Positions 27,669 to 35,254 of a DNA stretch of 64,000 nucleotides are shown here, one piece after another. The stretch is from the NCBI RefSeq assembly GCF_001974875.1, contig NZ_MTQD01000020.1, positions 23,883 to 87,882 of the forward strand. The letters are read 5' to 3'. The DNA is from Pseudoalteromonas sp. EB27 (GTDB taxonomy: Bacteria; Pseudomonadota; Gammaproteobacteria; Enterobacterales; Alteromonadaceae). The position numbers and the translations under genes were made by a program. Position 1 is the stretch's first letter. Every line of letters starts with the position of its first letter. The notes under the pieces are model-generated. The model saw only the letters and a program-made list of their open reading frames with translations. It was not told where the DNA came from and did not search any database.

Positions 27669-27848
27669 ATGTTTTCATTTTTAAAGCCTGATCCCGTAAA
27701 AAAACTGCGTAAAGAATACGATGTAAAACTAGAGCAAGGCATGCAGGCACAAAGAAAAGGCGACATTAAAAGCTTCGCAATGTTAAGCGCCGAAGCCGAA
27801 AAGATCTGGAGTGAAATAGAAACTCTAGAGGCAAAAAAAGCTAAATAA
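27669..27848 (+). CDS. small DUF6435 / Lacal_2735-like protein
   Basis: 59 codons starting MFSFLKPDPVKKLRKEYD and ending ETLEAKKAK. This pattern (FLKPDPVKKLxKEYxxxLExxMQAQRxGDI) matches a family of conserved roughly 60-residue proteins in marine bacteria. Predicted as a helical hairpin, charged, cytoplasmic, function unknown. GAGAATACTA lies upstream. Its last base touches the 162-bp repeat. Confidence 0.7.
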   Translation: MFSFLKPDPVKKLRKEYDVKLEQGMQAQRKGDIKSFAMLSAEAEKIWSEIETLEAKKAK

Positions 27849-28009
27849 TACCAATCGTGTTAAGTTATTAGACATTTATAGCGACGGATAAATAGAGTGA
27901 TAACAAGGCATAAATTTCGACATGTAGTTGTTCTACATGAGAAATTTATAACGCCGCTAACGCTTTATTTAGCACGCTAGAAAGGCTAAATATTTAAGTC
28001 GATTGGTAT
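27848..28009. repeat. 162-bp structured intergenic repeat, copy 2
   Basis: Perfect 10-bp terminal inverted repeats ATACCAATCG / CGATTGGTAT. It aligns to the copy at 17961 at equal length. The central hairpin pairs the same positions as in copy 1 although several bases differ, each change being matched on the other arm. Confidence 0.8.
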
Positions 28010-28462
28010 CAGTATATTTAACGTGTCACCCCTGTTTCAAAAGCAGGAAGACGCGTTTAGTAAATAATTCATGACCTCGTTTTTACAGCTTCCACCAGCC
28101 AAAAATCACCTTTTATAATATGCTTACACAAACAAGTGTACTTAAAGCGGTTACTTGCATTATCGCCGCCGTTTTTTAGTGGCTGTTAAATCATTTAAAA
28201 AGGCTTTTGGTTTTCATTTTAAATATGTAATTGCTGCATTTACGTACAGTACTGGCGTTTTTCCTCCTAAGTCAAAAAATGAGGACGTTTTCCTCATTTG
28301 TGCATATCATTAAAAGAACAACCCGCCTGAAAGTTTATAACTGGCAATGTGTTACAAGATTTGCTATTACTATTAAAAATAACTAAGAGGATATACTTTG
28401 CTCATAAAAAGAGGAAAGTGTCCTCTGATAAAGCTATTATATGTTTAGGGAATGTTCAGAGT
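28010..28462. other. intergenic region
   Basis: No gene seen. It contains a 9-bp hairpin AAATGAGGA / TCCTCATTT at 28277-28299 with a CGTTT loop, possibly a terminator or leader structure before the DUF3144 gene. Confidence 0.4.
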
Positions 28463-28699
28463 ATGGATGAAAAATTTGAAGAAGTAGTCGGCCGGTATTT
28501 AGAAAAAGCGATTGAAGTTGAAACTGAGACTTCAATGTCTCAAGCAAGCTCTTCAATGCTATTTGCTACCGCTTGCTACAATGCTCAAAACATTCTTGAT
28601 AAATCATCCCCAAACAACCTCGAAGCTAATATTACAGAGTATATTGAAATGTATGAGGATATGCTTAGGAACTCTATTGAGCACTACTCCAGCAAATAA
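28463..28699 (+). CDS. DUF3144-like small protein
   Basis: 78 residues from ATG 28463. An open frame extends 38 codons upstream, but the homologous part begins near this Met. SMLFATACYNAQNI followed by EYIEMYEDMLRNSIEHY resembles the conserved core of DUF3144 (M-x-A-A-R-x-N-A ... YxxMLxxNLxxY). Cytoplasmic, function unknown. The IS110 element begins 12 bp after its stop codon. Confidence 0.6.
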   Translation: MDEKFEEVVGRYLEKAIEVETETSMSQASSSMLFATACYNAQNILDKSSPNNLEANITEYIEMYEDMLRNSIEHYSSK

Positions 28700-28735
28700 A
28701 CATATAACAAGTGACTATGGTGTCAATTCCTAATT

Positions 28736-29689
28736 TCAAACAATTTTAGGATCCCACATGATACCATCCCTCGCCATAGAATTTATGATTACTATAAGCT
28801 TTCTTATACAGGCAATAATAGCCACTTTTTTAGGTTTCCCTGCCGCGACTAGCCGATGATAAATAGCTTTAAATTTAGGGTTGCATTGAATAGCTGACAT
28901 CATTGCCATATACATTGCGGTTCTAATTTTTGGCCGTCCACCTCGTATCATCCGTTTACCCTGATAAGCACCACTTTCTCGATTAAATGGTGCAACACCA
29001 ACCAGTGATGCAGCCTCTTTATTGTTTACACACCCAAGCTCAGGCATGTCACTAAGTAAGTTAAACGCGACAACATTACCAACGCCAGGCACACTTTGAA
29101 TAATGTCATTCTTGACCTTATATTCGTCACATTCTTTGATGAGTTTTTGTAGTTTCAAATCTACTTTTTCAATCTGATTTTTTAATGCCGTTAGGATAGG
29201 TTTTATTAGTGATGATATTGTTTTTGGCATTATCTGTGAACGATTTTTCTCCATCGTTTGCATATCCATTAACTGCCTTCTTCTAGAAAGTAAATCACTC
29301 ATCAAGCGCATCTGCTCTGGCTTTAAAGAAGAGAGTGGTGGCTTTATTGCTTCACCAAAATGAGCGATGAGTTGCGCATCAAGTTTATCTGTTTTTGCTT
29401 TTTGGCCAATAGCGCCTGCGAAACGTTTAATATTAACGGGGTTAGCAACAACGAAAGGGATATTCGCTTGAGCACACGCCATAACAAAGGGGTGTTCGAG
29501 GCGCCCAGTTGCTTCAATAGTAACACGCGTTATTGGGTGCTTTTTTAGTGTTTTTATAGCGTGTTTAATGCCGCCGTCACTGTTTTCTACGGTGAAATAT
29601 ATATCTAACGGTCGGATGTAAATATCGAGTTGAGTTTTACCTGTATCGACACCGACGTTAATTTCATTTTGATTATTGAGTGTATTCAT
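28736..29689 (-). CDS. IS110-family transposase (DEDD recombinase)
   Basis: 317 residues. N-terminal RuvC-like domain with acidic residues in VGVDTGKTQLDIYI, VTIEATGRLEHP and AKTDKLDAQLIAHF (the D-E-D-D set). The C-terminal Transposase_20 domain has SVPGVGNVVAFNLL and LVGVAPFNRESGAYQGKRMIRGGRPKIR with the catalytic Ser region. Length is normal and the frame intact, so it may be active. The left non-coding end carries a probable bridge RNA. Confidence 0.93.
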   Translation of the reverse strand: MNTLNNQNEINVGVDTGKTQLDIYIRPLDIYFTVENSDGGIKHAIKTLKKHPITRVTIEATGRLEHPFVMACAQANIPFVVANPVNIKRFAGAIGQKAKTDKLDAQLIAHFGEAIKPPLSSLKPEQMRLMSDLLSRRRQLMDMQTMEKNRSQIMPKTISSLIKPILTALKNQIEKVDLKLQKLIKECDEYKVKNDIIQSVPGVGNVVAFNLLSDMPELGCVNNKEAASLVGVAPFNRESGAYQGKRMIRGGRPKIRTAMYMAMMSAIQCNPKFKAIYHRLVAAGKPKKVAIIACIRKLIVIINSMARDGIMWDPKIV

Positions 29690-29698
29690 AATAAGCTG

Positions 29699-29855
29699 AC
29701 TCTGCCTTGCGATTCGGGCTCGAGGCCCCGTTGACTATCCGAGTTTAGTGCTTGGAGTTTATACAGCGTTCTTTCTTGTTATCGGTCTCTCAATAGAGGA
29801 GCCTTCAATCAATCGAACTACTGTATAAAGGCTTTGGTTGCAGCCAAAGCTTGGG
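29699..29855 (-). ncRNA. candidate IS110 bridge RNA
   Basis: On the transposase strand this non-coding left end shows a 5' hairpin (29831-29850, GCTTTGG/CCAAAGC), then a loop closed by TTTATACAG / CTGTATAAA (29821-29829 with 29758-29766), then a GC-rich loop near 29713-29738. This two-loop plan is that of IS110 bridge RNAs. The first loop contains ATAACAAG, complementary to the right flank; the second contains ATAGTCA and CCCGAA, which match the element ends. RNA boundaries are approximate. Confidence 0.6.
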
Positions 29856-29953
29856 CCTCACATTACCCGAACTAGGTTAAAGTATTAATTAATTTATGGG
29901 TTTATTATCCATACAAGAACATTAAACGAAAAAATTACAAAAGGAGTTTGGCG

Positions 29954-30559
29954 GTGTTTGAGAGTATTGCGATCTATTCAGGATTAATAGCAACAATCTG
30001 GATATTTATTGGTATTTATGTAGCAAGTAGATTTTATGCTGGTTACAGTCATTCTAAACAATTTTGTAGTGAGTTAGGTGCTACTGGCAGTCCTACTGAA
30101 AAATTGTCTCCTTTAATTAATAATTATCCTCTTGGTTTTCTATTTTGCTTTTTCGGTTGGTATCTAGCACAACTTTTAGATGTTTCAGCCTTAGTAAATG
30201 CTGCGGGTTGGTTGGTTATAGCTCATGGTGTTGGTACATGGGTTGCTGGTTACTTCCCAATGGACGCCGATCCATTTACTAAAAATCCAACTTTTAATTG
30301 TAAGGTGCATTCTTGGGCAGGTTTTATCATGTTACTTTCATTAGTTGTAGCACCAATATTAATTGCTATAAGTCCAACGACTGAAATTATCCCATTATAT
30401 TTCCGTATTTTTTCATTGGTTTCTGTTGTTGCCGCTGTTTATTATCTTTTCGCAATGGCTAAAGCTGTAAAATCTCAAAGCAATCCTGGTATCCATCAGC
30501 GTATTTCATATGGTTTTCAATTACTTTGGCTAACTGCTTTTTCACTAGTATTGGCGTAA
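29954..30559 (+). CDS. DUF998 family membrane protein
   Basis: About 201 residues. A GTG start at 29954 is preferred because AGGAG lies 7 nt upstream; a TTG at 29948 is too close to it. Six hydrophobic segments, with FCSELGATGSP after helix 1 and GYFPMDADPF in the loop, match DUF998. Function unknown. ACAAGAACATTAAACG before it and CTAACAAGG after it resemble fragments of integron attC sites, so it may be an old gene cassette. Confidence 0.75.
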   Translation: MFESIAIYSGLIATIWIFIGIYVASRFYAGYSHSKQFCSELGATGSPTEKLSPLINNYPLGFLFCFFGWYLAQLLDVSALVNAAGWLVIAHGVGTWVAGYFPMDADPFTKNPTFNCKVHSWAGFIMLLSLVVAPILIAISPTTEIIPLYFRIFSLVSVVAAVYYLFAMAKAVKSQSNPGIHQRISYGFQLLWLTAFSLVLA

Positions 30560-30604
30560 TTGTAAACTAACAAGGTTCTTCGAGAGATCGCTTTTGAAAA
30601 TGCA

Positions 30605-31002
30605 ATGGAAAAATTCCCAGATATCGAAATATTTGGGGTTACGTATTTAGATGCTTTAAACGCTGATAAATGGAAAAAACTACCTAAACAGCAAGGTCGT
30701 TTAAAAAGAAGTTCATGGTCTTGGGCTAAAGAATACCCATATTACCAAAGAAGACCAAACAGATTTGAAGTGACGTTAAAAAAGGTGGGATATTAGGTGC
30801 GATATGCTTTGGGCAGTTATCAAAACATGGTAATAACGTACGGATGAACCTAATTGAATCAACATCTATTCGACCTAGTGTTTTAGGACGAAAAGCGTTG
30901 CCAATATTATCTCATGTATCTGCGGTGTTTGCTCAAGCTGTCGAAGCGACAGAAATTTGGGTTGTAGATCCAGATGTCAACCATGAAGAACAAAAAAATT
31001 AG
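30605..31002 (+). pseudogene. frameshifted conserved hypothetical protein (acetyltransferase-like?)
   Basis: The first frame gives 63 codons ending TAG at 30794-30796 (MEKFPDIEIFGV to VTLKKVGY). A -1 shift at A AAA AAG (30778-30784) joins it to a second open frame, GGILGAICFGQLSKHGNN to PDVNHEEQKN, ending at 31002. The joined product of about 132 residues reads as one conserved-looking protein. The frame is also open 5' of the ATG to the DUF998 gene, so the N-terminus may be cut. Either a broken gene or programmed frameshifting. Confidence 0.55.
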
Positions 31003-31388
31003 GATGGCACCCATCCTAATTACCTTGAACCGACTTTCCTTTAAATAAAAAGCGGAACATTACAGTGAACAAAGGTATGAATAAATTGACCTTACGGGGT
31101 CAAATGAAAGTGAATGCCTTACTTCACGCTGCGGCAACTGTATTGCCTTGTTCATAATATAGAAAAGCTGCAAAACACGATGCATTAAGAAGGTTAAGCC
31201 CTTTTACCCTAAATAAAAGCCACTCAAACACCCGTAATCCCGTCCAAAACGCCAATTAAAACAACACCAAATTCCCACTTTATATTCTGCATAAAATACA
31301 GTAATCGATTGAATCAAAATAGGAACTCAGCTATGGTTTATTTATCAATAAAAAGAAATAAAAAACGAGTTAATCTACAGGCTCGTTA
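30991..31388 (+). repeat. ~395-bp direct repeat, copy 1
   Basis: Starts in the last codons of the frameshifted gene and ends 56 bases into the 336-residue ORF. The first 180 bp are identical to copy 2 at 32620; the rest is diverged with small indels. It includes the hairpin ATTAGGATGG / CCATCCTAAT (minus-strand terminator-like) and a 26-codon ORF at 31077-31157. Confidence 0.9.
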
Positions 31389-32343
31389 TGACCAAAATCG
31401 AGGTTTAGTGTTAATGGTAAAGGTTTTAAAGAACGGCGGGATTTCGCTACACACTAACTTAAGTAATATTAAAATTACAGATATTAAACATAAAATAAGA
31501 CACCCAGTAGAATCTCTTGAGATTAAATTAAAAAAGATAGTAACAGCTTTAAATGCTTTGGATGAAGCATTTGAAAGTAATGAAAATGATACAATATTTG
31601 ACCACGATGGATCTGTTGAAAAAAGAATATTTGATTATGTACAGTCTTTAGATGAACTCTACGACATATCTTTCCTTGTAATGAAAGCCGTAAATGAAAC
31701 TATTAGCAATGATAATAACAATGCAATCTTATGGTGCAAAGAAAACTGCAAAGATAAATATTCTAACTTTAAAGGTGCGGTTGATAGATATCATAAAACC
31801 ATTCGAATAATATCAAATAAAATCAAGCATGATTCATTAAAAGTTGATTTTGTAACTTTGGTCGGTAATAAAGACAATCCAATATCAGGGTTCTACTTTT
31901 CAAATATTATAGGTAAAAACAATTTAAACGGTTCTGACTCAGATATTCATGAAGTATATGAGGGGTCCAGTACTGCATTTTCGTATAATCACTTTATTAA
32001 GTCTACTGTAGGGTTTGTCTTTTATATGCTTGATAAACTGAACTCTACTTTATTTAAAGAAATGAAATTGAAAAATGATGACCTGTTAACTTTATCTGAA
32101 AGTCTTTCGTTAATTTCTGTAGCTGAGAAATATAAACCTCATTTTTTTCCTGATGAATACAGTAGATATGTATTATCTATTGTAGAAAGTAAAAAATCTT
32201 TTAATATCGATTTTCCATACAAACAAGGTGAAAATAAAAGCTTTGTATTAACGAATGTTCAATCTTCATTTCGTATTAATAACATTGGCGGGACTAGCAG
32301 TGGCCATAATCAAATACCATATCACAAGTTAATTTGGCCATAA
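31333..32343 (+). CDS. hypothetical protein, accessory region
   Basis: About 336 residues from ATG 31333, preceded by AGGAA. It begins MVYLSIKRNKKRVNLQARY, is AT-rich, soluble and helix-rich, and matches no family I know. One stretch, RIISNKIKHDS near residue 165, is reminiscent of the R-x-N-x-x-K-H patterns of HEPN-like proteins, but spacing is off and this is weak. The 5' 56 bp are duplicated at the second repeat copy. A group II intron remnant begins right after its stop. Confidence 0.6.
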   Translation: MVYLSIKRNKKRVNLQARYDQNRGLVLMVKVLKNGGISLHTNLSNIKITDIKHKIRHPVESLEIKLKKIVTALNALDEAFESNENDTIFDHDGSVEKRIFDYVQSLDELYDISFLVMKAVNETISNDNNNAILWCKENCKDKYSNFKGAVDRYHKTIRIISNKIKHDSLKVDFVTLVGNKDNPISGFYFSNIIGKNNLNGSDSDIHEVYEGSSTAFSYNHFIKSTVGFVFYMLDKLNSTLFKEMKLKNDDLLTLSESLSLISVAEKYKPHFFPDEYSRYVLSIVESKKSFNIDFPYKQGENKSFVLTNVQSSFRINNIGGTSSGHNQIPYHKLIWP

Positions 32344-32345
32344 TC

Positions 32346-32619
32346 AGGGAGCCGGAGGTCTCTAACCTCCAGCCCCCACGCCACCCATCATGCGGGTCTG
32401 CAATGGGCAGTTCATCTCCTGTAATGAATACCGATCCAAATATCTCTCAATGACACTAAACCTTGTGATGCTAAATAGTCATTGCCTAGCGCAATGTTAA
32501 TTCCTTTTGTTTTTGAGCTTCGACAAGGCCCTTTACTGGTGATACCACAGGCTATAACGAGTCGTACACTGCCCCCCAGTTTTATTAAACTGCGTACTTT
32601 GGTGCGTGGTCTACGCCAT
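32346..32619 (-). pseudogene. group II intron 3' remnant (RT/maturase C-terminus and 3' domains)
   Basis: On the minus strand an open frame gives about 68 residues ending at 32412. WRRPRTKVRSLIKLG, then TSKGPCRSSKTKGIN and LASQGLVSLRDIWIGIHY, is the usual tail of group II intron reverse transcriptases. Downstream the sequence ACCCGCATGATGGGTGGC and a hairpin GGAGGTTAGAGACCTCC fit intron 3' domains. The 5' end is cut exactly where the second direct repeat starts at 32620. Confidence 0.65.
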
Positions 32620-33014
32620 CAAAAAAATTAGGATGGCACCCATCCTAATTACCTTGAACCGACTTTCCTTTAAATAAAAAGCGGAACATTACAGTGAACA
32701 AAGGTATGAATAAATTGACCTTACGGGGTCAAATGAAAGTGAATGCCTTACTTCACGCTGCGGCAACTGTATTGCCTTGTTCATAATATAGAAAAGCTGT
32801 AAAACACGATGCATTAAGAAGGATAAGCCATTTTACCCTAAATAAAAGCCACTCAAACACCCGTCCCCCCTTCCAAAACGCTAATTAAAACAATATCAAA
32901 CACTTCAATATTCTACGTAAAAATACAGTAATCAATTGAACCAAAATAGGAACTCAGCTATGGTTTATTTATCAATAAAAAAATTTAAAAACGAGTTAAT
33001 CTACAGGCTCGTTA
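32620..33014 (+). repeat. ~395-bp direct repeat, copy 2
   Basis: Same content as the copy at 30991, including the hairpin, the 26-codon ORF (32706-32786), and the first bases of the 336-residue gene. Here that gene breaks off and a different gene starts at 33031. Confidence 0.9.
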
Positions 33015-33030
33015 AGTTACCAAGGAAGAT

Positions 33031-33546
33031 ATGCGTAAATTTCTGGCATTGGATATAAAATCTCAAATAGACTTGCGAGAAAAGTATCCAGATCTAGATA
33101 AGTTGTATGCTGTAGAAGATACAGATGCATATACTTACATGGCGGTTTCGGTTTTCGATCGTTGGTTGGGAGTAGAAGACTCAATTAAATACTTATCTGA
33201 TGTTGCTGATGAGGAGCAACAAAGTAGAGATGCAAAATTCGTTAAATTTGCGAAAAAATTAATCGACAACACTGAGGTTCTAAACTTTACATTTAAAGGT
33301 CGTTGGAGTTCAGCTAAACCACAGTTTCGCAAATTCACCTCGGACGCTGCTAAAGAAGCTTACCTAATGTGCGCTCCACATAATGTAGATAGTAGTCATT
33401 TTTATAAAGTGATGCTGCCTGAGTTGGAGGCTGTATATTTTGAAAGCTGGGACGACACTAATGTTTTCTATTTACGTAATCCTAAACACGCAGAAAAAAT
33501 TGAAAAATGGGCTAATGAATGTGGCTTATACCGTCTAAATAGGTAA
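33031..33546 (+). CDS. hypothetical protein, cassette-like
   Basis: 171 residues with AAGGAAG at good spacing before the ATG. Acidic and basic patches alternate; no signal peptide, membrane helix or known family. The attC-like site that starts at its stop codon suggests it was an integron gene cassette. No function can be assigned. Confidence 0.65.
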   Translation: MRKFLALDIKSQIDLREKYPDLDKLYAVEDTDAYTYMAVSVFDRWLGVEDSIKYLSDVADEEQQSRDAKFVKFAKKLIDNTEVLNFTFKGRWSSAKPQFRKFTSDAAKEAYLMCAPHNVDSSHFYKVMLPELEAVYFESWDDTNVFYLRNPKHAEKIEKWANECGLYRLNR

Positions 33547-33655
33547 CTTAATAAGCGCATCAAAAATGACGTCAAACGCTTGGCTGACGCTCATTCTTCG
33601 CTAATTTTAGCCAAGTATTATCCGCATTTTATACGGGCGCTAGCAGTACTAGCTA
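33545..33655 (+). other. attC-like integron recombination site
   Basis: The left part GCGCATCAAAAATGACG, then CGCTTGGC, resembles Vibrio-type attC repeats (CGCATCAAG...CGCTTGGC). The stem CTTGGCT / AGCCAAG spans 33580-33622, and a GGGCGCTAGC end stands where GGGCGTTA would be expected. The crossover triplet is altered (GCTA, not GTTA), so it may be degenerate. No integrase gene is in the window. Confidence 0.5.
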
Positions 33656-33668
33656 TAGAGAATTTTTC

Positions 33669-34034
33669 ATGAAACATAATGCAATCAATTTTAAAGAAAA
33701 GTTTACTAAGTTTACAGATCATTGGTCTCCTCGTATAATTGCAGAAATGAATGACTATCAGTTTAAATTGGTCAAAGTAGAAGGTGAATTTGTATGGCAT
33801 GATCACCCGGATACTGACGAAGTTTTCATTGTAATTGAAGGGTGCCTTAACATTGAATTTCGCGATGGAGTCGTTACATTAGAATCAGGTGAAATGTTTG
33901 TAATCCCTAAAGGCATTGAACATAAACCTATAGCAACTTCAGAATGTAAAATCATGATAGTTGAACCTAAAGGTGTTGTTAATACTGGTGATTCAGGTAG
34001 CGAACTTACAGCAGAAGATGATGTTTGGGTGTAA
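33669..34034 (+). CDS. cupin-domain protein
   Basis: 121 residues, single cupin barrel. Motif 1 is WHDHPDTDEVFIVIEG and motif 2 GEMFVIPKGIEHKP, giving His-His-Glu and His metal ligands. It ends EPKGVVNTGDSGSELT. Small cupins of this type are common cassette genes; the substrate is unknown. GCTAACAAGAACATTAGACG follows the stop codon, a likely attC fragment. Confidence 0.85.
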   Translation: MKHNAINFKEKFTKFTDHWSPRIIAEMNDYQFKLVKVEGEFVWHDHPDTDEVFIVIEGCLNIEFRDGVVTLESGEMFVIPKGIEHKPIATSECKIMIVEPKGVVNTGDSGSELTAEDDVWV

Positions 34035-34079
34035 TGCACAGCTAACAAGAACATTAGACGGAATTTACTCTTCCCCCAT

Positions 34080-34535
34080 TTAATAGGTATCACGATTGTT
34101 TTTACCATACACATTCTCAGGACTTATTTGCATTAGTAGTGCGGGGTTGTCTATTGATTTAAACCCGTATTGTGCATAAAGACCATGCGCATCAGAAGTC
34201 GCTAATAAAAAGCGCCTGAGCCCTTGCAGCTCAGGGTGCTCTACTATTGTTCTAATAAGTAACTTACTCAGCCCATTACCTTGCAAGTGCGGGGCAATAA
34301 ATACATCGGCTAAATAGGCAAAGGTTGCTTTATCGGTCACTACTCGGGCAAAGCCAACTTGTTCGTTATGAGCGCTGTAAACACCAAAGCACATTGAGTT
34401 ATCAATAGCTGATTGCATCACGCTTTTAGGAATGCCTTTGGCCCAATAGCTATTAGCAATAAAGTTATAAATAACATTAAAGTTAAGTTTGCTTTTGTCT
34501 GTGCTGATTGAGTAATCACTAGTGTTTGCAGTCAT
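34080..34535 (-). CDS. GNAT family N-acetyltransferase
   Basis: 151 residues. The acetyl-CoA-binding signature HLQGNGLSKLLI sits in FIAPHLQGNGLSKLLIRTIVEHP, preceded by VGFARVVTDKATFAYLADVFI and followed by LYAQYGFKSI. Typical length for a single GNAT domain. The acceptor substrate is unknown. It begins the minus-strand run that continues to 38511. Confidence 0.88.
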   Translation of the reverse strand: MTANTSDYSISTDKSKLNFNVIYNFIANSYWAKGIPKSVMQSAIDNSMCFGVYSAHNEQVGFARVVTDKATFAYLADVFIAPHLQGNGLSKLLIRTIVEHPELQGLRRFLLATSDAHGLYAQYGFKSIDNPALLMQISPENVYGKNNRDTY

Positions 34536-34599
34536 AAGTTAATAGTCTTTTATTAATATTTTATAAGCGTTTCTATATAGTCTTTAACGTCCCTATAGC

Positions 34600-35193
34600 C
34601 TATAAATAATCTTTAACGTTTTTAAGCTGTTTGTCGTGTACTTTTGAAAGCATTAACAACGAGCAAATAGCCCCAAATAACGCCAGTCCCATATCTGATT
34701 GGGTATCCCACACGTAACCTTGCGTGCCTAAAAACGCTTCTGCGTTTTCGCCGCTTAATACTGCAACCCACCATTCTATTAATTCGTAAAACGCGCTAAA
34801 TGCTAAACATACCGAAATAACAAAGGTGATTAACCAGCCTCGACCATTTACTACTTTTTTGCGCAGTAAAATTTCGCGTGCTAGTAGTGCAGGTACAAAC
34901 CCTTGAAAAAAGTGCCCTACTTTGTCGTAGTTATTACGCTCGCTACCAAATAGATTATCGAAAAAAGGAACTTCGGCGTAGGTGTAATGCCCGCCAATCA
35001 TCAGCACTATGCAATGCGCTAAAATAAATGTATATAAAATAGGGGTAAGTTTAAAGTGGCTATAGGTACTTGCTAGCAGCACTAAACCAATAATTGCGGG
35101 GATAACTTCAAGCAGCCATGTAAATTGATCTTTTGGGTTAATACCAGACCAAATTAATACAATAAAAAACAGGCTCAGCCATAAATACTTCAT
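34600..35193 (-). CDS. DUF2238 (YjdF-like) membrane protein
   Basis: 197 residues with five to six hydrophobic segments. The motifs DKVGHFFQGFVPALLAREILLRK and AFYELIEWWVAVLSGENAEAFLGTQGYVWDTQSDM identify DUF2238. Inner-membrane protein of unknown function. Separate from its neighbours by about 60 bp on each side. Confidence 0.85.
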   Translation of the reverse strand: MKYLWLSLFFIVLIWSGINPKDQFTWLLEVIPAIIGLVLLASTYSHFKLTPILYTFILAHCIVLMIGGHYTYAEVPFFDNLFGSERNNYDKVGHFFQGFVPALLAREILLRKKVVNGRGWLITFVISVCLAFSAFYELIEWWVAVLSGENAEAFLGTQGYVWDTQSDMGLALFGAICSLLMLSKVHDKQLKNVKDYL

Positions 35194-35254
35194 TTAGAAT
35201 CCTTTTCTAAATTGATCAAATTTACGGCATTTTACGCCTTTGAAATAAACGACG

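Larger units (their letters stand above)
28712..29875 (-). mobile_element. IS110-family insertion sequence
   Basis: About 1.16 kb comprising the transposase gene, a short right end and a non-coding left end of about 185 bp upstream of the gene. There are no terminal inverted repeats, as expected for IS110. I place the ends by a repeated AG (CT on the element strand) core at 28710-28711 and 29874-29875 and by matches of the flanks to guide-like segments in the non-coding RNA. The ends are inferred; the element itself is clear. Confidence 0.8.

Noticed and set aside
29948..29950. TTG as DUF998 start
   Set aside because: Only one base from the AGGAG site; GTG at 29954 has normal spacing.
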